Positions 42,349 to 54,508 of a DNA stretch of 64,000 nucleotides are shown here, one piece after another (positions within the stretch are counted from its first letter, which is position 1; every line of letters begins with the position of its first letter). The notes under the pieces are model-generated. The model was not told the DNA's origin, did not search any database, and saw only the letters and a program-made list of their open reading frames with translations. This DNA comes from Hortaea werneckii (taxonomy: Eukaryota > Ascomycota > Dothideomycetes > Mycosphaerellales > Teratosphaeriaceae). The translations under genes were made by a program, and so were the position numbers. Location: positions 1-64,000 of the forward strand of contig JBAOKB010000155.1 of the NCBI GenBank assembly GCA_037044905.1. The letters are read 5' to 3'.

Positions 42349-45300
42349 ATGAGGCTCACAATACTTCTGATGCCGGCTGCACCGCCGGGTGGGGCCGTTT
42401 CGACAGATTCGCAGAACGCTCTCTGGAAATGTCTATTTGCGGGCAGTGAAGACGACACTCTCCAAGATGTCTGGAAGCGTACAGAGAGAAAGCTCGAGAA
42501 GCGCGGTCAAAGTAGCAGAGACACTCCTGCTCTAAGTAACTTCCGGTTTGGTCATTTGTCGGATAAGAATGGAGCCGAATACGACCTTGAAGATACCCTA
42601 GGATCGCTGTTCGGCCAGAAAGACGAAGAAACATTGTTTGCGCAGCAGCCTGCCTTGACATCCCCGTTGAAGCGACTTGCAAGCTCACAACATTCCGACG
42701 AGACTCCGCGGAAGAGGCAGAGAAAAGAGCCGGAATGGGAGCTGACTGATGCTGGGAAAGAGTGGACGCCCGAAGAGGACGAAGACTTAATATGTGGCAA
42801 GGAGGAAGGCTTGTCTTGTCCAGCTATTTGCAAGAAATATGGTATCAAGCGGCCCGATAGCTCTTTGAGGAATAGGTGGCGAAGTGTGCTGTCGAAGCGA
42901 GATGAGGTGAGAGAGAGGCTTAAGATGCCACCGCTCAGGCGGAAGTGCAAAGCACATTCACCTCGTGTAGTCCAGGAGGGTCAGCAGGAGCAGGAGACGT
43001 CAGTAACTCGTGTGTCCGCCCATAACACTGATAATATCGGTGAAGATAACAGCATGTCGCACGAGCGTGCACATGAGAATGCAACGCCGAATTCGAACGA
43101 TGATACACCGAAGGGCCAGACCAAAGATACTGAAGGAGAGCGAGACCCTGGGCATGAACCCGATTCACACATTTTCATCCAGGCGACTCCAGAAAATGAT
43201 AACGAGAAGGCGTCAACGACCGAGTCGCGGAATGCCTCTAATACCAGAAAGACAAATACCCAGAGAACACAACGCACCGTAGTTCATGTCGCCATTCCTG
43301 GACCACGCAAGCGTCCTTTTTTAGGTGAGGGGCGAACAAGGCAGTCTCAGCTGCCATTTACACCCGTCACTTCTCGACAGCCTTCTCGGCCATCCAGCCA
43401 CGCAATAGAAGACAGAGCTGACCACGCCTTTCCCACTCCGCCTGACGCCACACCTAATGAACACGACAATCCGATAGAGAGATCAGATACGCAAGTTGTG
43501 CCCAGCAGTGGCGCTGAAAATCAAGACGGTCCGCACAATGCTTCCGAAGAAGGTGTCGATGTAGACCTTCCCACAGGTACTCGAGCTGCAGTGTCTGGTG
43601 ACGATATGGTAAATGATGACAAGGCTGTTTCCGAGGACCAGAAAGCACAGGCTGCCGATCATATGACAGATGATGACCATGATCCGTTCGAGGACTTCCA
43701 ACGCCTTGCAAGTGAAGCTGAGACCCCACGGCCACCTACTACCGGCAGATTGCGAAGGCCTACAGCGAGTCTAAGGAGGCGCAGACGGCGCGTCTCTTCT
43801 CCAATCGCCCAGCGCGAGATCGCAAATCATCAAGTTCCACTTCAGACTTCCGGAGGAGTGGAAGAGCTCAGCCCATCTGAAAACCTTGAACCAGGAGGTG
43901 TCGACAGAGAGACAGCCAGACCGAGCCCGCAGCGAGGAATACCTCCAGAAGAATCCAGATCTAATAGTGAACATCCCTCACCAACTCCGATTATCATCGC
44001 AACCCAATACACACAGACTCAGCTCTCACGCCAACGCCAACTAGAGATGATGGGCGAGGACGATCCAGACTACGAACTCAAGAAAACCGATGATCAGGTC
44101 ATGGCCGAAGCGCGTATCAAATATCCAGACGACGAGCAGCAAATGATGCGTGATTATCATCGCAAGACCAACTGGCGCGATATCTCCCGCCTTGTTCACC
44201 TTGCCGGCAAGTACGAGGGCGACGAAGAAAAGCAAGCGAGAATCATTGCAAGGATTAAAGCTTTGAATGAAGACATGGCGAGCAATCAGGAGAAATGGGA
44301 TATCGAAGACGGGAAGCGGCCACGACGGAAGAAAATGCAGACGTTGCAGCATCCGGATGTTGATGCTGAGGAATCAGCGGACGAGGAGTTGGAAAGGGAC
44401 GAACCGCAAACGGAAAGGGTGAGAGAAGGGATTCCGGGGTCCATTTGGAGTGACATTGAGGATGAGAACTTCAGTGAGGATGAAGGCAGTGTAACGACTG
44501 GATTCGAAGTTTTCGGTGGTGGTGAGACGAATGGCTACGATGTGCTTGGATTTGGTGAAGACAGGCGGCTATCTGCCATCGAAGACGGCAACGAGGAGAC
44601 TGAGCAAGGTATTCACTTTCAAAGGCAAGGCGACAATGGCTTGCCACAGGACCACGAAGACAATTATGAGTCCGACGCAGGGGAGGAAGAAGCCATCCAA
44701 GATGAGATGTCACCTGGCGCTCATGAGACAGCTCAGCATGATGATGGCGTGCCGTCCATTGAAACAGATGCAGATGATCTCGTTGAGAGCGACTCAGTAC
44801 CACAAACCATCAAGATTGAGGATTGGCAGCCAGAGAATGACACTACCGTTCGCGAAGAACTCAATTTGAACGGCGCGGTGCAAGATGCTGATCGGAATTC
44901 CGAGCTGCCCCTTAACCGCACACCAGTGATCTCCAGGAGGCCACATTCCCCTTTCGAAGAGAACCGTTTGGCCGAAGACGATGTGCGCTACGCATGTTCG
45001 CCTGACAGCAAAGCTTTGCACCAACCCCAAGACCTTGCTCCAGAGGTGGAATACGAATTCAACGCCCACATTTCGCCAGCAGACAGACCAGAGTCAGAGG
45101 CAGACCTCCCAGAGTATCCGCCTTGGTATAGCGCGGTGCACGTAGACCAAGAGGACAGCCATGCTGGTGCCGTGTCTATCTCAATGGCCGAGAACGAGCA
45201 GGACCTTCTGCCACCGTCGAGTATCCTGTCGTCCTCCGCGAAGCCGCACAAGAGCAAGAGCGCAGAGAAGAAAGCGCGGTATAGGCAGAAGCTCGCGGCG

Positions 45301-45480
45301 CGGAAAAGAAGGCAGCAGCTGGACCGTGACGTGCTGCCCACCTCCGAGCTGAGTATAGAGGAGGCGGAGATGCGGAGGAACCAGAAAGCGCAAAGGCGGA
45401 AAGAGCGCAAGCTGGAAAAGAAAAGGAAGCGACAAAACGCACTTGGACTGAGTAGTGATGCGGGCGTAGCTGTGGTTTAG
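42349..45480 (+). CDS. Myb/SANT-like orphan protein, large and acidic
   Basis: Single exon, 1043 residues. Near residues 138-185 a Myb/SANT-like helix set reads EWTPEEDEDLICGKEEGLSC, followed by ICKKYGIKR and SLRNRWRSVLSKR, i.e. conserved Trp and Arg spacing suited to DNA or histone-tail binding. Most of the rest is low-complexity, acidic and Ser/Thr/Pro-rich. A conserved-looking block, MMGEDDPDYELKKTDDQVM followed by RKTNWRDISRLVHLAGKYEG, lies near 565-635. The C-terminus is strongly basic with a probable nuclear signal (KKARYRQKLAARKRRQQ and KERKLEKKRKRQ). It starts at an ATG in a GC-rich leader; an earlier exon cannot be excluded. It is probably a nuclear chromatin or transcription factor; the family was not identified. 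Confidence 0.7.
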   Translation: MRLTILLMPAAPPGGAVSTDSQNALWKCLFAGSEDDTLQDVWKRTERKLEKRGQSSRDTPALSNFRFGHLSDKNGAEYDLEDTLGSLFGQKDEETLFAQQPALTSPLKRLASSQHSDETPRKRQRKEPEWELTDAGKEWTPEEDEDLICGKEEGLSCPAICKKYGIKRPDSSLRNRWRSVLSKRDEVRERLKMPPLRRKCKAHSPRVVQEGQQEQETSVTRVSAHNTDNIGEDNSMSHERAHENATPNSNDDTPKGQTKDTEGERDPGHEPDSHIFIQATPENDNEKASTTESRNASNTRKTNTQRTQRTVVHVAIPGPRKRPFLGEGRTRQSQLPFTPVTSRQPSRPSSHAIEDRADHAFPTPPDATPNEHDNPIERSDTQVVPSSGAENQDGPHNASEEGVDVDLPTGTRAAVSGDDMVNDDKAVSEDQKAQAADHMTDDDHDPFEDFQRLASEAETPRPPTTGRLRRPTASLRRRRRRVSSPIAQREIANHQVPLQTSGGVEELSPSENLEPGGVDRETARPSPQRGIPPEESRSNSEHPSPTPIIIATQYTQTQLSRQRQLEMMGEDDPDYELKKTDDQVMAEARIKYPDDEQQMMRDYHRKTNWRDISRLVHLAGKYEGDEEKQARIIARIKALNEDMASNQEKWDIEDGKRPRRKKMQTLQHPDVDAEESADEELERDEPQTERVREGIPGSIWSDIEDENFSEDEGSVTTGFEVFGGGETNGYDVLGFGEDRRLSAIEDGNEETEQGIHFQRQGDNGLPQDHEDNYESDAGEEEAIQDEMSPGAHETAQHDDGVPSIETDADDLVESDSVPQTIKIEDWQPENDTTVREELNLNGAVQDADRNSELPLNRTPVISRRPHSPFEENRLAEDDVRYACSPDSKALHQPQDLAPEVEYEFNAHISPADRPESEADLPEYPPWYSAVHVDQEDSHAGAVSISMAENEQDLLPPSSILSSSAKPHKSKSAEKKARYRQKLAARKRRQQLDRDVLPTSELSIEEAEMRRNQKAQRRKERKLEKKRKRQNALGLSSDAGVAVV

Positions 45481-46139
45481 ATTTACGGAAGCGATTAGTC
45501 GCTCGCATATATTCATATGGCATAGCCCCTTCCATGATGAGACGAGCTGATATCATTCCAAGTCCTTAGCAGTGGCTATTTGGTTGTATCGGTATGAACG
45601 AAGATAGATATCGCCGGTGAAATCGCTTGGCACGATGTACACGAGTTAAAACCATAGCTCAATAAAATTGTGGTCATCATCGGAGGTATATGGCTTTGGA
45701 ACTGTTTGCTATCATCTTCTTACAGAATCAGCGCCCTGTTGATGCTTAAGGTTGCAATGCATGGTAAATTCGTGGTAGCCGATGCGTCGGGGCAAGCCGA
45801 CCGAACGCTTGCCCGATTGGCCGAAGCGAGGGCTTGAGCTTTACCAAAGCGACGACCGGTACAGGTGCAGGTGCATACATGCGCATACACCTTAACGTAT
45901 AGTTTAGATACACCACCATTTCGGGACGCCGTTGTCAATTTTCCGAATTACAAAACGCCTCTGCATGATAGGCAGCGGCGGCAGCGGCGGCAGATAGACA
46001 GACAGAAGTACTTGTGACGCGGTCAGCACCGAAGCAGTCACGAGTTCTTATCAGCCCGAAACGTCTTGCATGAAACCGGCTTAAGAGGGCCACTCTGCGG
46101 TCGAAAGAGGAGCATAGCAACAACAGAAGGAGGAACAAT
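45481..46139. other. Intergenic region before the AVT3-like gene
   Basis: About 660 bases with the 3' flank of the Myb-like gene and the promoter of the transporter. A short GCC/GCG-type triplet run lies near 45971-45990. No gene is seen. Confidence 0.5.
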
Positions 46140-48523
46140 ATGAGCGAACGCAATTTGAAGCCTGCGGCCTCGTCGTCACGAAGTAGAGCCATTCCGGCCG
46201 GCTCGAGTCCAGGCCACCGCCAGAGCGAATCCTATTCCGGTTCGCCTTCCAGAGCGTCTGCGACAGCACGCTTAGCAACACCCGTACAGGATTCACCCTT
46301 GACTGGACAAAGGATACCGCGAACTACAGAGGCAGAGGGTACGCAAACACCATTGGCTGGTGCGTCTGGAACATCTGTGCCAGGACCAGGTGCATCATCC
46401 CTATCGCAAGCTTTGAGAAATTATGAACACTCACCGCCGAGATTTGGCACGCCTCCAGCTGGAGAAGGAGGTTTACTTGGGGCTCAAAGAAATCACCGGG
46501 GCTCTTTCACCCCGAGCTCTGGTGGTCAGCTAGGACGCAGTCCGCGAGGCGGAGAGGATATCGAGGTACTGCGAAGACATCTAGCTGGGCCTCAGACTGG
46601 CTCACAGCCGAGCTCATACAAACAGCCAAGTGGTATGCCCAGCGAGAGGCCTCAGAACTCTCCAGTGCCTGATGAAGGTGGGTTCTCGAGTTTGCAACTC
46701 CAAGGAGGAGACACAACGAGGCATATCTATCGCTACGCCGAGAAGCGGGAAAAGGAAAGAGCGGAAGAAGAAGAGCGAGAGACCGGCCGCCTGAAAAGAA
46801 GTAGGAGTATGAATCTACCAAAGCAGGACACGGACGACGAGAGCCTGCACAACGTCAAGGTCCCTGGCGGTTTCAGAAGAGACCACATACGGCGACAAGG
46901 CGCTTCTCCCGCACCTTCTTCTAGCCGACAGCGGGCTACTACGTACGGCACTACCACGACCTCACATCCGCAGCGAGACGGTGGTGAACCGGCGCAGAAG
47001 ACGAAACCGCAATTTCTGGCCAACAATTTCATCGAGTTTTTGACGCTTTATGGTCACTTTGCGGGTGAAGAACTGGACGAAGATGACGAGGTGCTCGGTC
47101 CTGATGAGTACTTCACCTCGGACTCTTATGAGACGCCTACTGAGGGCGAAGACGATGCTCGCTCAGAGGATGGTGGCTGGGGTGAGGACTCAGCGTTGCT
47201 AACACCAAGCAAAAAGAAGCGAAGACGTAGACACAAGCACCGTGAAGCTGGTACCGGCACTCCATTCGGTGCTGCTATGCTTCTGCTCAAGTCCTTTGTT
47301 GGCACTGGAGTGCTGTTTCTGCCTCGAGCCTTCTTGAACGGTGGTATGGCGTTCGCCAACCTCATTCTCCTCTTCATCGCCGTTTTGAGCTACTACTGCT
47401 TTCTGCTCCTCGTCTCCGTCCGCCTCAAAGTCCCAGCTTCCTTTGGCGACATGGGTGGCGTGATTTACGGCAAGCACTTCAGAAACCTGATCAACTTCTC
47501 GCTCGTCAACTCTCAGATTGGGTTTGCGAGCGCCTACATCGTGTTCGTTTCCGAGAACTTACAGGCCTTTATCCTGGCGGTTAGCAAATGCGCGACAACC
47601 ATATCAATTCAGTGGGTCATTCTGATGCAGATGATCATCTTCTTGCCCTTGAGTCTGTACAGGAACATCAACAACATCCAGAAGATGGCTCTCATAGCCG
47701 ATTTGTTCATCTGCCTTGGATTGATCTATATCTACTTTTACGATGTCAAGACTATGGTGCACCAGGGCGGGGTCGCGGACGATATCGTGCTCTTCAACGC
47801 CAAGGATTGGACTCTCTTCATCGGAACCGCAATCTTCACCTTCGAGGGTATCGGCCTCATCATCCCAATCCAAAGCGGAATGAAGGAACCCAAGAAGTTC
47901 CCGAAAGTGCTCGCGATAGTCATGGTCATCATCTCCGTCATCTTCATCTCGGCCGGTGCTCTCAGCTACGCCGCTTACGGTGGTGATACACGGACTGTCA
48001 TCATTCTGAATCTCCCACAGGACGACAAGCTGGTCAATGGAGTCCAGTTCTTATACTCCCTGGCGATCCTGCTCTCGACACCATTGCAGATCTATCCCGC
48101 AATCGAGATCACCAGTCAGCAGCTTTTCTCCAAGACAGGAAAGTACAACCCGTGGATCAAGTGGCAGAAGAACGTCTTTCGCTTCTTCATGGTCGTCTTG
48201 TGCGCGGCTATCGCATGGGCGGGTGCGAATGACCTGGACAAGTTCGCAAGCTTGGTTGGCTCTTTCGCCTGTATCCCGCTGGTTTACATCTATCCGGTAA
48301 GCGTTAAAACTTCCACGCCTCGATGCGATAGACTGAGGATGCTGACGTATTTTAGCCGCTTATGCACTATCGTGCTGTTTCGACCAAAGCGTGGCAGAAG
48401 ATTGCAGACGTGGCGCTTGTGATCTTTGGCTTTGTCGTCATGGTATACACTACCGGTCTGACGCTTTTCAACTGGGTGTACGGTGACAACATCAAGCCGC
48501 CTGGATATTGTGATGAGCGGTAA
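46140..48523 (+). CDS. AVT3: Vacuolar amino-acid transporter, Avt3/Avt4 type
   Basis: Two exons, 46140-48296 and 48356-48523 (59-base intron), 774 residues. Avt3/4 proteins of the AAAP family export neutral or basic amino acids from the vacuole. The first 370 residues are hydrophilic, Ser/Pro-rich and disordered, with acidic DDEV and DDARSEDGG stretches near the membrane domain. About eleven TM segments follow, beginning GTPFGAAMLLLKSFVGTGVL, with LINFSLVNSQIGFASAYIVF and FTFEGIGLIIPIQSGMKEP typical of the family. The second exon adds PLMHYRAVSTKAWQKIAD and a final TM, ending GDNIKPPGYCDER, a common C-terminus of fungal Avt3. The intron is required: reading through gives a short unrelated tail. 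Vacuolar location is inferred from the family. Confidence 0.92.
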
Positions 48524-49684
48524 ACGATAGAGCGATGAAGAGTAGACTTACGGCGCAACGAATGGCCATTGTTCGAGCGTTCAAGCGAGGTGTATTGTGC
48601 AGCTTATCATGAATAGAGGATGCTGTTACATTCATATGGCGGAGCAACATACCTGATTCCAATCGCTCTGCAGCCAGGCTAGCTTAAGGCATCCGTATCC
48701 TGGTCCTGCTGCCATGTGCATTGCTTTCATGGATCTACTGGCTCATTCGTTGAAGTCTGTTCCCCGCAAAGCTGTTCTGGACCCCATGGGGCAAGCCCAA
48801 GCAATTGCCTAGCCCAGTCAGGGAGCTTGGTACGCAAGTATGCATTTTGAAGAGCAGGTCAACAAGACCAATAAGACTACCACGTCTTGAGAAAGTACAA
48901 CTCGGCCGGTCTTACTGCGGCGAGCGAGAAGCTATGGTAATAATAAGCCTGCAGCAAGCCACAGGTTGCCACGGCATACCGATTCAAGCTTCCCCTCGTA
49001 AAAGCCACTTCCATTGTCTTTCTCGAACCTGATGCCTTACCGGCTGACCAGAACTGGCTTTCCTCGCCATCGTATCCCCTCAATTTACCTTAAAGTATGG
49101 CTGCGGGCGCTTCCGCTGAGGTATTGTCTACCTGTGGCTATGCTCGAGCGTAGCCTTCTTTGAGTAAGGTTCCCTGGTATGGCCTTCGACACGACGTTTC
49201 TGGTCGAAGCTTAATCTCTCTCGAAGACGTCTGGAAAGGCATGTGAAGGTCTTCACACTTCGACGAGCTCCTACTCCACTGCAGGTACGCCCATCAATCT
49301 GAGATCGTCAAGGCGGTATACCAGATGTAGCCACATTGGCTGCGACAGCTGGTAGCAAGTACCCCACCTCAACCCAGGAATCGGGATCTCCATTGGTGCT
49401 CTTCTCATGCATTGGACATTCGATTTCTGGGGTCGTACGAAAGGTCGCGTTTCGGAGCACCATCGCTATGCGATCACCCGAAGACATAAGCGGGATGAAA
49501 CCGGATATGGGTTTCTGGACTAGCGTGTATAGAATGCTGAGTCTTGAGAACCTCCTCAGATTGCGGGTATAAATGTCTGCTGTACCCGTAGATGCTCATG
49601 ACTTCCTCCATTGGAAATAACATTCAAAGTGCATCATCTTCCTCAGCGACTCAACCGTCACTCCTCTTCTCTTCTAAAGCCAAG
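48524..49684. other. Promoter region of the sugar transporter
   Basis: About 1.16 kb with no gene. A TATAAAT box lies about 115 bases before the transporter ATG. One CCCCAC (49362-49367) fits the minus strand of a CreA-type carbon-repression site, but a single hexamer is weak evidence. Confidence 0.5.
49568..49574 (+). promoter_or_regulatory. TATA box of the sugar transporter
   Basis: TATAAAT, about 110 bases upstream of the ATG at 49685, a normal spacing for a regulated fungal promoter. Confidence 0.55.
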
Positions 49685-51387
49685 ATGTTCGAGCTCAGAG
49701 GCTCTGCGCTCATCTCTATCATCCTCCTCGCATCCGGCTTGGACTTCTTACTATTCGGATATGTCAGTAACCAAGAATCCGATATGTCGGTTTGACAGTA
49801 TGTGGTACTAATCCCTAGCTTCAGGACCAAGGTCTCTTTGGCGGTATTCTCGCTGGCAAGCGATTCACGACAATGCTCGGCGATCCATCTCCAACCGAGA
49901 CTGGCTTAGTGACTGGAGTCTACGATATCGGATGCGCGATCGGTGCAGTGGGAGCCTTCTTTTTTGGCGAGCGCATCGGACGCAAGAAGAGCATCGTATA
50001 TGCAAACATTGTTGTCATTATCGGTGCTGCGATCCAGACAGCCTCTTTCTCCTATGGCCAAATGATTGCGTCGAGGATCATTGCTGGCGTCGGAGTTGGC
50101 CTTTCCACTGTCGCTGTTCCCATCTTACAGTCCGAGACGCTTCCGTCGCGCAATCGAGGCGCTCTTTTGGTCGTACAATCCGCTTTGATCATCATTGGGG
50201 TTGCTATTGCATCGTGGCTTTGCTTCGCAACACTCTTTACCGAGTCTTCCCTCCAGTAAGGCATTCATCGGCTCTCAGATCGACATCAGTTGCTGACAGT
50301 ATCTTAGATGGCGCTTTCCAATCGCATGCCAGATGCTATTCTCTATACTAGTTCTGCTCTGCTGCCCTTTCATCTGCGAAACACCTAGGTGGCTTGCAAA
50401 GCACGGCCAACACGAAAAAGCCAAACACGTCATTTCACGCTTACTAGACAAGCCTGAAGAAGACCCGGAGGTGAAAGGCCAACTGAACGAGATCTTGGAA
50501 GCCATTGCGATCGAAAGCGAAGAGGGCGAGGCGTCTTGGGGCGAGAGCTTTTCGAACGCCACCAAATCTCGAAATCTGCAGCGAGTCCTGCTTGGCATGG
50601 GCCCATACATGATGAATCAATGGTACGAGGCCAAGAGTTTGCAAGTCCGACGACGTAAAAAGCTGACAACACTCCCAGGTCTGGCATCAATGCCCTTTGC
50701 TACTACCTGGCTTACATCCTAGAGACATATCTCGGCTTCTCGACCCAGATGTCTTTGATCCTAGCCTCCGTCGCCTTTACGCAGTATGCCGTCTTCAGCT
50801 GGCCTCCATACTTCTACATCGACAAGCTTGGTCGCAGGTGGACGGTTATCTTCTCCAGCATTGGTTGCGCCGCATGTATGGCCATCATTGCCGGATGCCT
50901 TATCAACCAGTCATACACCAATGCTGCAGTCGCCGTCGCATTCATGTTCCTCTACCTCGATTGCTTTACCCTTGGCATCTTACCGGTTAGCTGGTCTTAC
51001 AGCGCGGAGATCCAGCCGCTCCGGGTGCGCAACAAATCCACTGCGGTTGGCGTCTTCTCTCACTGGATGTCCAACTTCGTGGTAGTCATGGTCACACCAA
51101 TCGGACTCAACTCCATCGGAGGCAATTATTTCTGGATCTGGGCCATCGTCTGCGCTTTGTTCGTCCCCCTTACCTATTTCTTCGGCGTTGAGACGAGTGG
51201 TCGGACTCTAGAGCAGATCGACCAGATGTTCTTCGAGGAGCCGAGGGTCTTCATGGGTCTGGAAGCAAGCCACACACGTGTCATCAAGGCTTCAAGGGAG
51301 GATGAAGAAAACCGCTACAAGGCATTCGCCAACCTTGATGAGAAGCGGACAATGTCCCATGTAGAGGAGGTGGAGAGCAAGTACTAG
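49685..51387 (+). CDS. MFS sugar transporter
   Basis: Four exons: 49685-49762, 49825-50255, 50308-50622 and 50679-51387, 510 residues (introns 62, 52 and 56 bases). It is a plasma-membrane proton-coupled sugar porter of the fungal hexose/disaccharide group. TM 1 (ALISIILLASGLDFLLFGY) leads across the first intron into DQGLFGGIL. The family signatures ERIGRKKSI (loop 2-3), CETPRWLAKHG (after TM 6), SGINALCYYLAYI (TM 7), DKLGRRWT (loop 8-9) and VETSGRTLEQID (C-terminus) are present, giving 12 TMs. The first donor is GTCAGT. It converges tail-to-tail with the GH3 beta-glucosidase (about 100 bases between stops). Substrate is probably a glucan- or galactan-derived mono- or disaccharide, by context only. 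Confidence 0.92.
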
Positions 51388-51488
51388 AGCCAAATTGTAG
51401 GAGTTTTGAAGAAGCTGTGAATTCGAAGGTGTGGCAGTCTCCCATTCATTGGAAAAGTATAACACGATGTTGAATGTTACATGGATAT

Positions 51489-54134
51489 CTACGTAGAGAA
51501 CATTCCAGTAAGCGACTGATCCAGCACGCTTTTGCCAACGGTAACTTGAAACTGGCCGCTGGGTATTACCCATGCCTGCCTCACAACATCCCAAAAGCTG
51601 ACGTCTTTCGTTCTGAGGTTGAAGTTGACCTCAACCGTCTCACCCGGCCGAATGCTCACTTTTTGGAATCCTCGAAGTACTTTCGTCGTTGGGTTGCTTG
51701 CATTGCTAGCCATTGCCGGTATTTGCAAGTATAGCTGCGCTACTTCTGCCGCTTCCACATCTCCCGTGTTTTCAATGCTTGCCTTGATAGTTCCAACGCT
51801 TTCGAATAGGGAAGCAAGCCCGCCTACGATCACTCCGCTGAGGTTCGAATTATCGTCCGTTGTGCCATTTGTGTATACCGGAGCCGAGGCGGTGTCATTT
51901 GGTGTCGCTGTAGCATTGACGTCAATCTGGAGGCCGGAATATCTGAAACTGCTATACGTCAAACCATATCCGAAATCATATCTCGGGGTTGTGTTGCTTG
52001 CAAGGAAATTGCGGTAGTCGATGTTGACACCCTCGGTGAAATCACATTGCGGAGATTTAGAACCATTGCCTTCGCAGGGATCCAGCAAGTGCCCATAATC
52101 GGAGGCCTTTTTGGCGACTGTGTATGGCAGCCGACCAGAGGGACCAACGTCGCCATAGAGTATCTTTGCGATCGCCCTGCCAGCGTCCTGGCCCGGTAAG
52201 TGGGCAAAGATGACAGCTGTGACATTTGGATTTTCAATCCATTCGTCGACAAGCCGGATTCCAGCATTATGAATGACTACTATGGTGTTGTTGCACGAAG
52301 CTGCAACGTTTTGCACTAGTTCATCGCTCTCTGTATCCGCTATGCCTGGGCGGTCCCAGACTTCGGAACTGTACTCGTTGATGAAGACCAGACACGCTTC
52401 CGAGCTTGCGACAATAGGCGGATCCGTGGAGACGAAGTCGAAGAAGATGGCAGTATCGTCATCGTACGCTCTCGCTTTCAATGCTTCGAACGGAGAGCTA
52501 ATGTATGGCGGGGTATTTGATCCCGAACCACCTCCAACAATGAGCGTTCCGTTTTGCAGCATAGGCGCGTCTGGAATAGGCGAGTTGCTTGTGATGCCTT
52601 CAAGCTGTGGCAGGCCTAGGCCAATCGCTTCCCATGACTGAGGGAAGAGCCTGGAATCAGGAACAAAGGTGTTCTGGCTGATAGCGTCGTAGCCAAAGAT
52701 CGAAAGCACCTTTGGCTTGTTCAGAGGCAGTGCGCGGTTGGAATTCTTCACCAGTACATGAGCCTCCATGGCTTGTTGCATTAGCGAAGCTTTCGACTCG
52801 GGGTCCTTGGCTTCGGTGTAGTTGTGTGGCATAAGCAGGTTGGGCGGCATTCCGCTACCGAGAGGTAGTGCTTGATCTTGACCAAATTGGAACCAACTGG
52901 CCAGGATGCGTGTTGCCATGTCAGTGAGACGGGTTTTGTTGAGTGCCCCATTATTTGCTGCTTCTTCTAGCTGCCTTTCATTCCAGTACTGACTTGTCGG
53001 CATCGCCATGTCGAGCCCAGCATTAGCGCTCTCGATGCCTAAGGAGAGGTCAGGAACGTTTCCAGCGTATCATCACATGCTACAGTTATTTGCTCACCAC
53101 TGTGTTGTGCCACCCAATCTGATACTACAAAGCCTTGAAAATTCAATTCGCCCTTGAGTATGCCGTTCATTGCCTTGCTGTTCTCGCATGCGTACGTCTG
53201 GTTGAGCCTGTTGTACGAGCACATCACAGAGCCGGCGCCAGCGTATATCAGGTCTTGAAAAGGCCATACGTAAAGCTCGTGCATAGTCTGGTCATCTACG
53301 TTGGAGCTAGAGCTGAGTATGACACCGTCCTCAGTGGTTATTGGATTGCGATTGGTTTCTTGCTACGGGATTGAGACTTTAGCTTTCATGGCCATACCTT
53401 GGGTAACATCAACCATCTTGACGTACCTCGTTCGCCACAAAGTGCTTGATGCTTGCAATGACGCTCTCTTGCAAGCCAATTACCGTCTGTGCACCTAGGA
53501 TGGCGTCCAGATATGGATCGGCTGCGAACCCCTCCCAATTCCTTCCGCCGCGCGCAATGCGACCTATTGGGCCAACAACAGGCCCCAGTGCCACATTCAC
53601 GCCCTTTCTTTTGAACTCAGCGCCCATGTACCTGGCCCTTTCGAGCGCCAGCGTCTCGTTCCAGGAAGCTCCAATGGAAATGCCGGAAGCGGGAGCGCTT
53701 ACCCCGTCGGTATTTCGTACTCCATTGCCAGCGTCGTGGAGACACATTCCAGGGAAGCCATGCTTGGGAGCGCCGCCAGAGACGCCGACGCAGCCATTGC
53801 TGTTATGAGTAACGCCAAGGGTTACGTTGTTCATTTCCTCGAGACTCATATTCGCAACAATTCTGCTTGCTTTTCGGTAAGCTTCGGACCAATTGCCCGC
53901 ACCATATCCCTGTGGCGAGGGATACACGATAGGGCTGGTCCAGTTCCTGGCGTGAGCATGGTCGTTTCTGAGAGCAAGCAGCCCAAGGAGGGGCAAAAGG
54001 AGTATCATGATGGCCGATGGGATCACAATCTTTTTGTGCCGCCTGTAGAAGTTGGCAACCGTCGAAGTTCTCCCGCCCTTGAGGAGCGGTGCTTTCTCTT
54101 GCACGGCAGGAGGGTTGTTTTCTTTGCGATCCAT
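51489..54134 (-). CDS. GH3 beta-glucosidase, N-terminally membrane-anchored
   Basis: Three exons: 54134-53427, 53362-53098 and 53038-51489 (introns 64 and 59 bases), 840 residues. Instead of a cleavable signal it has a hydrophilic 35-residue head, then a TM at about 36-55 ([20 protein letters not shown]), giving a type II topology with the enzyme outside; this matches the BglE-like class of Aspergillus. GH3 landmarks: [58 protein letters not shown], and the nucleophile Asp in [13 protein letters not shown] (near residue 317). The C-terminal fibronectin-III-like domain is present ([39 protein letters not shown]). It hydrolyses terminal beta-glucosides and probably feeds the adjacent transporter. 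The third exon restores [14 protein letters not shown] in frame. Confidence 0.92.
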
Positions 54135-54459
54135 CGACGTCTTTCAAGGAGGAAGACGGACGTCAAACCCGCTGGCCGTTAACCAGGCAGTCATCAGATG
54201 ATTCGAATTGGGAGGCGGTGCAAGAAATTTGTCGAAGTGACTGTGTCCCTTTCTACATTCAGAAAGGACGTTTCGCGTCGTGGCTCAAAGAGGAAGGTGA
54301 GGTGAGCGCGTTGTGGTTGACGTTGACGCGGCAACAGTAAGCCTGGCCATATGGTCTGTGCGCGAGTGAAGGTACCTACACAGATATCTATGAGGAACCT
54401 TGATACCTTACCTGCTGCACTCTACATTTGTACATGTACAACAAGAAGTCGCTACATAG

Positions 54460-54467
54460 TATAAAAG
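54460..54467 (+). promoter_or_regulatory. TATA box facing no known gene
   Basis: TATAAAAG on the plus strand, although the neighbouring genes on both sides are on the minus strand. The nearest downstream ATG is at 54509. Confidence 0.35.
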
Positions 54468-54508
54468 CACGCGGGCTCGTCATGTAGGGATTCGCGGAAA
54501 TCAGACAG

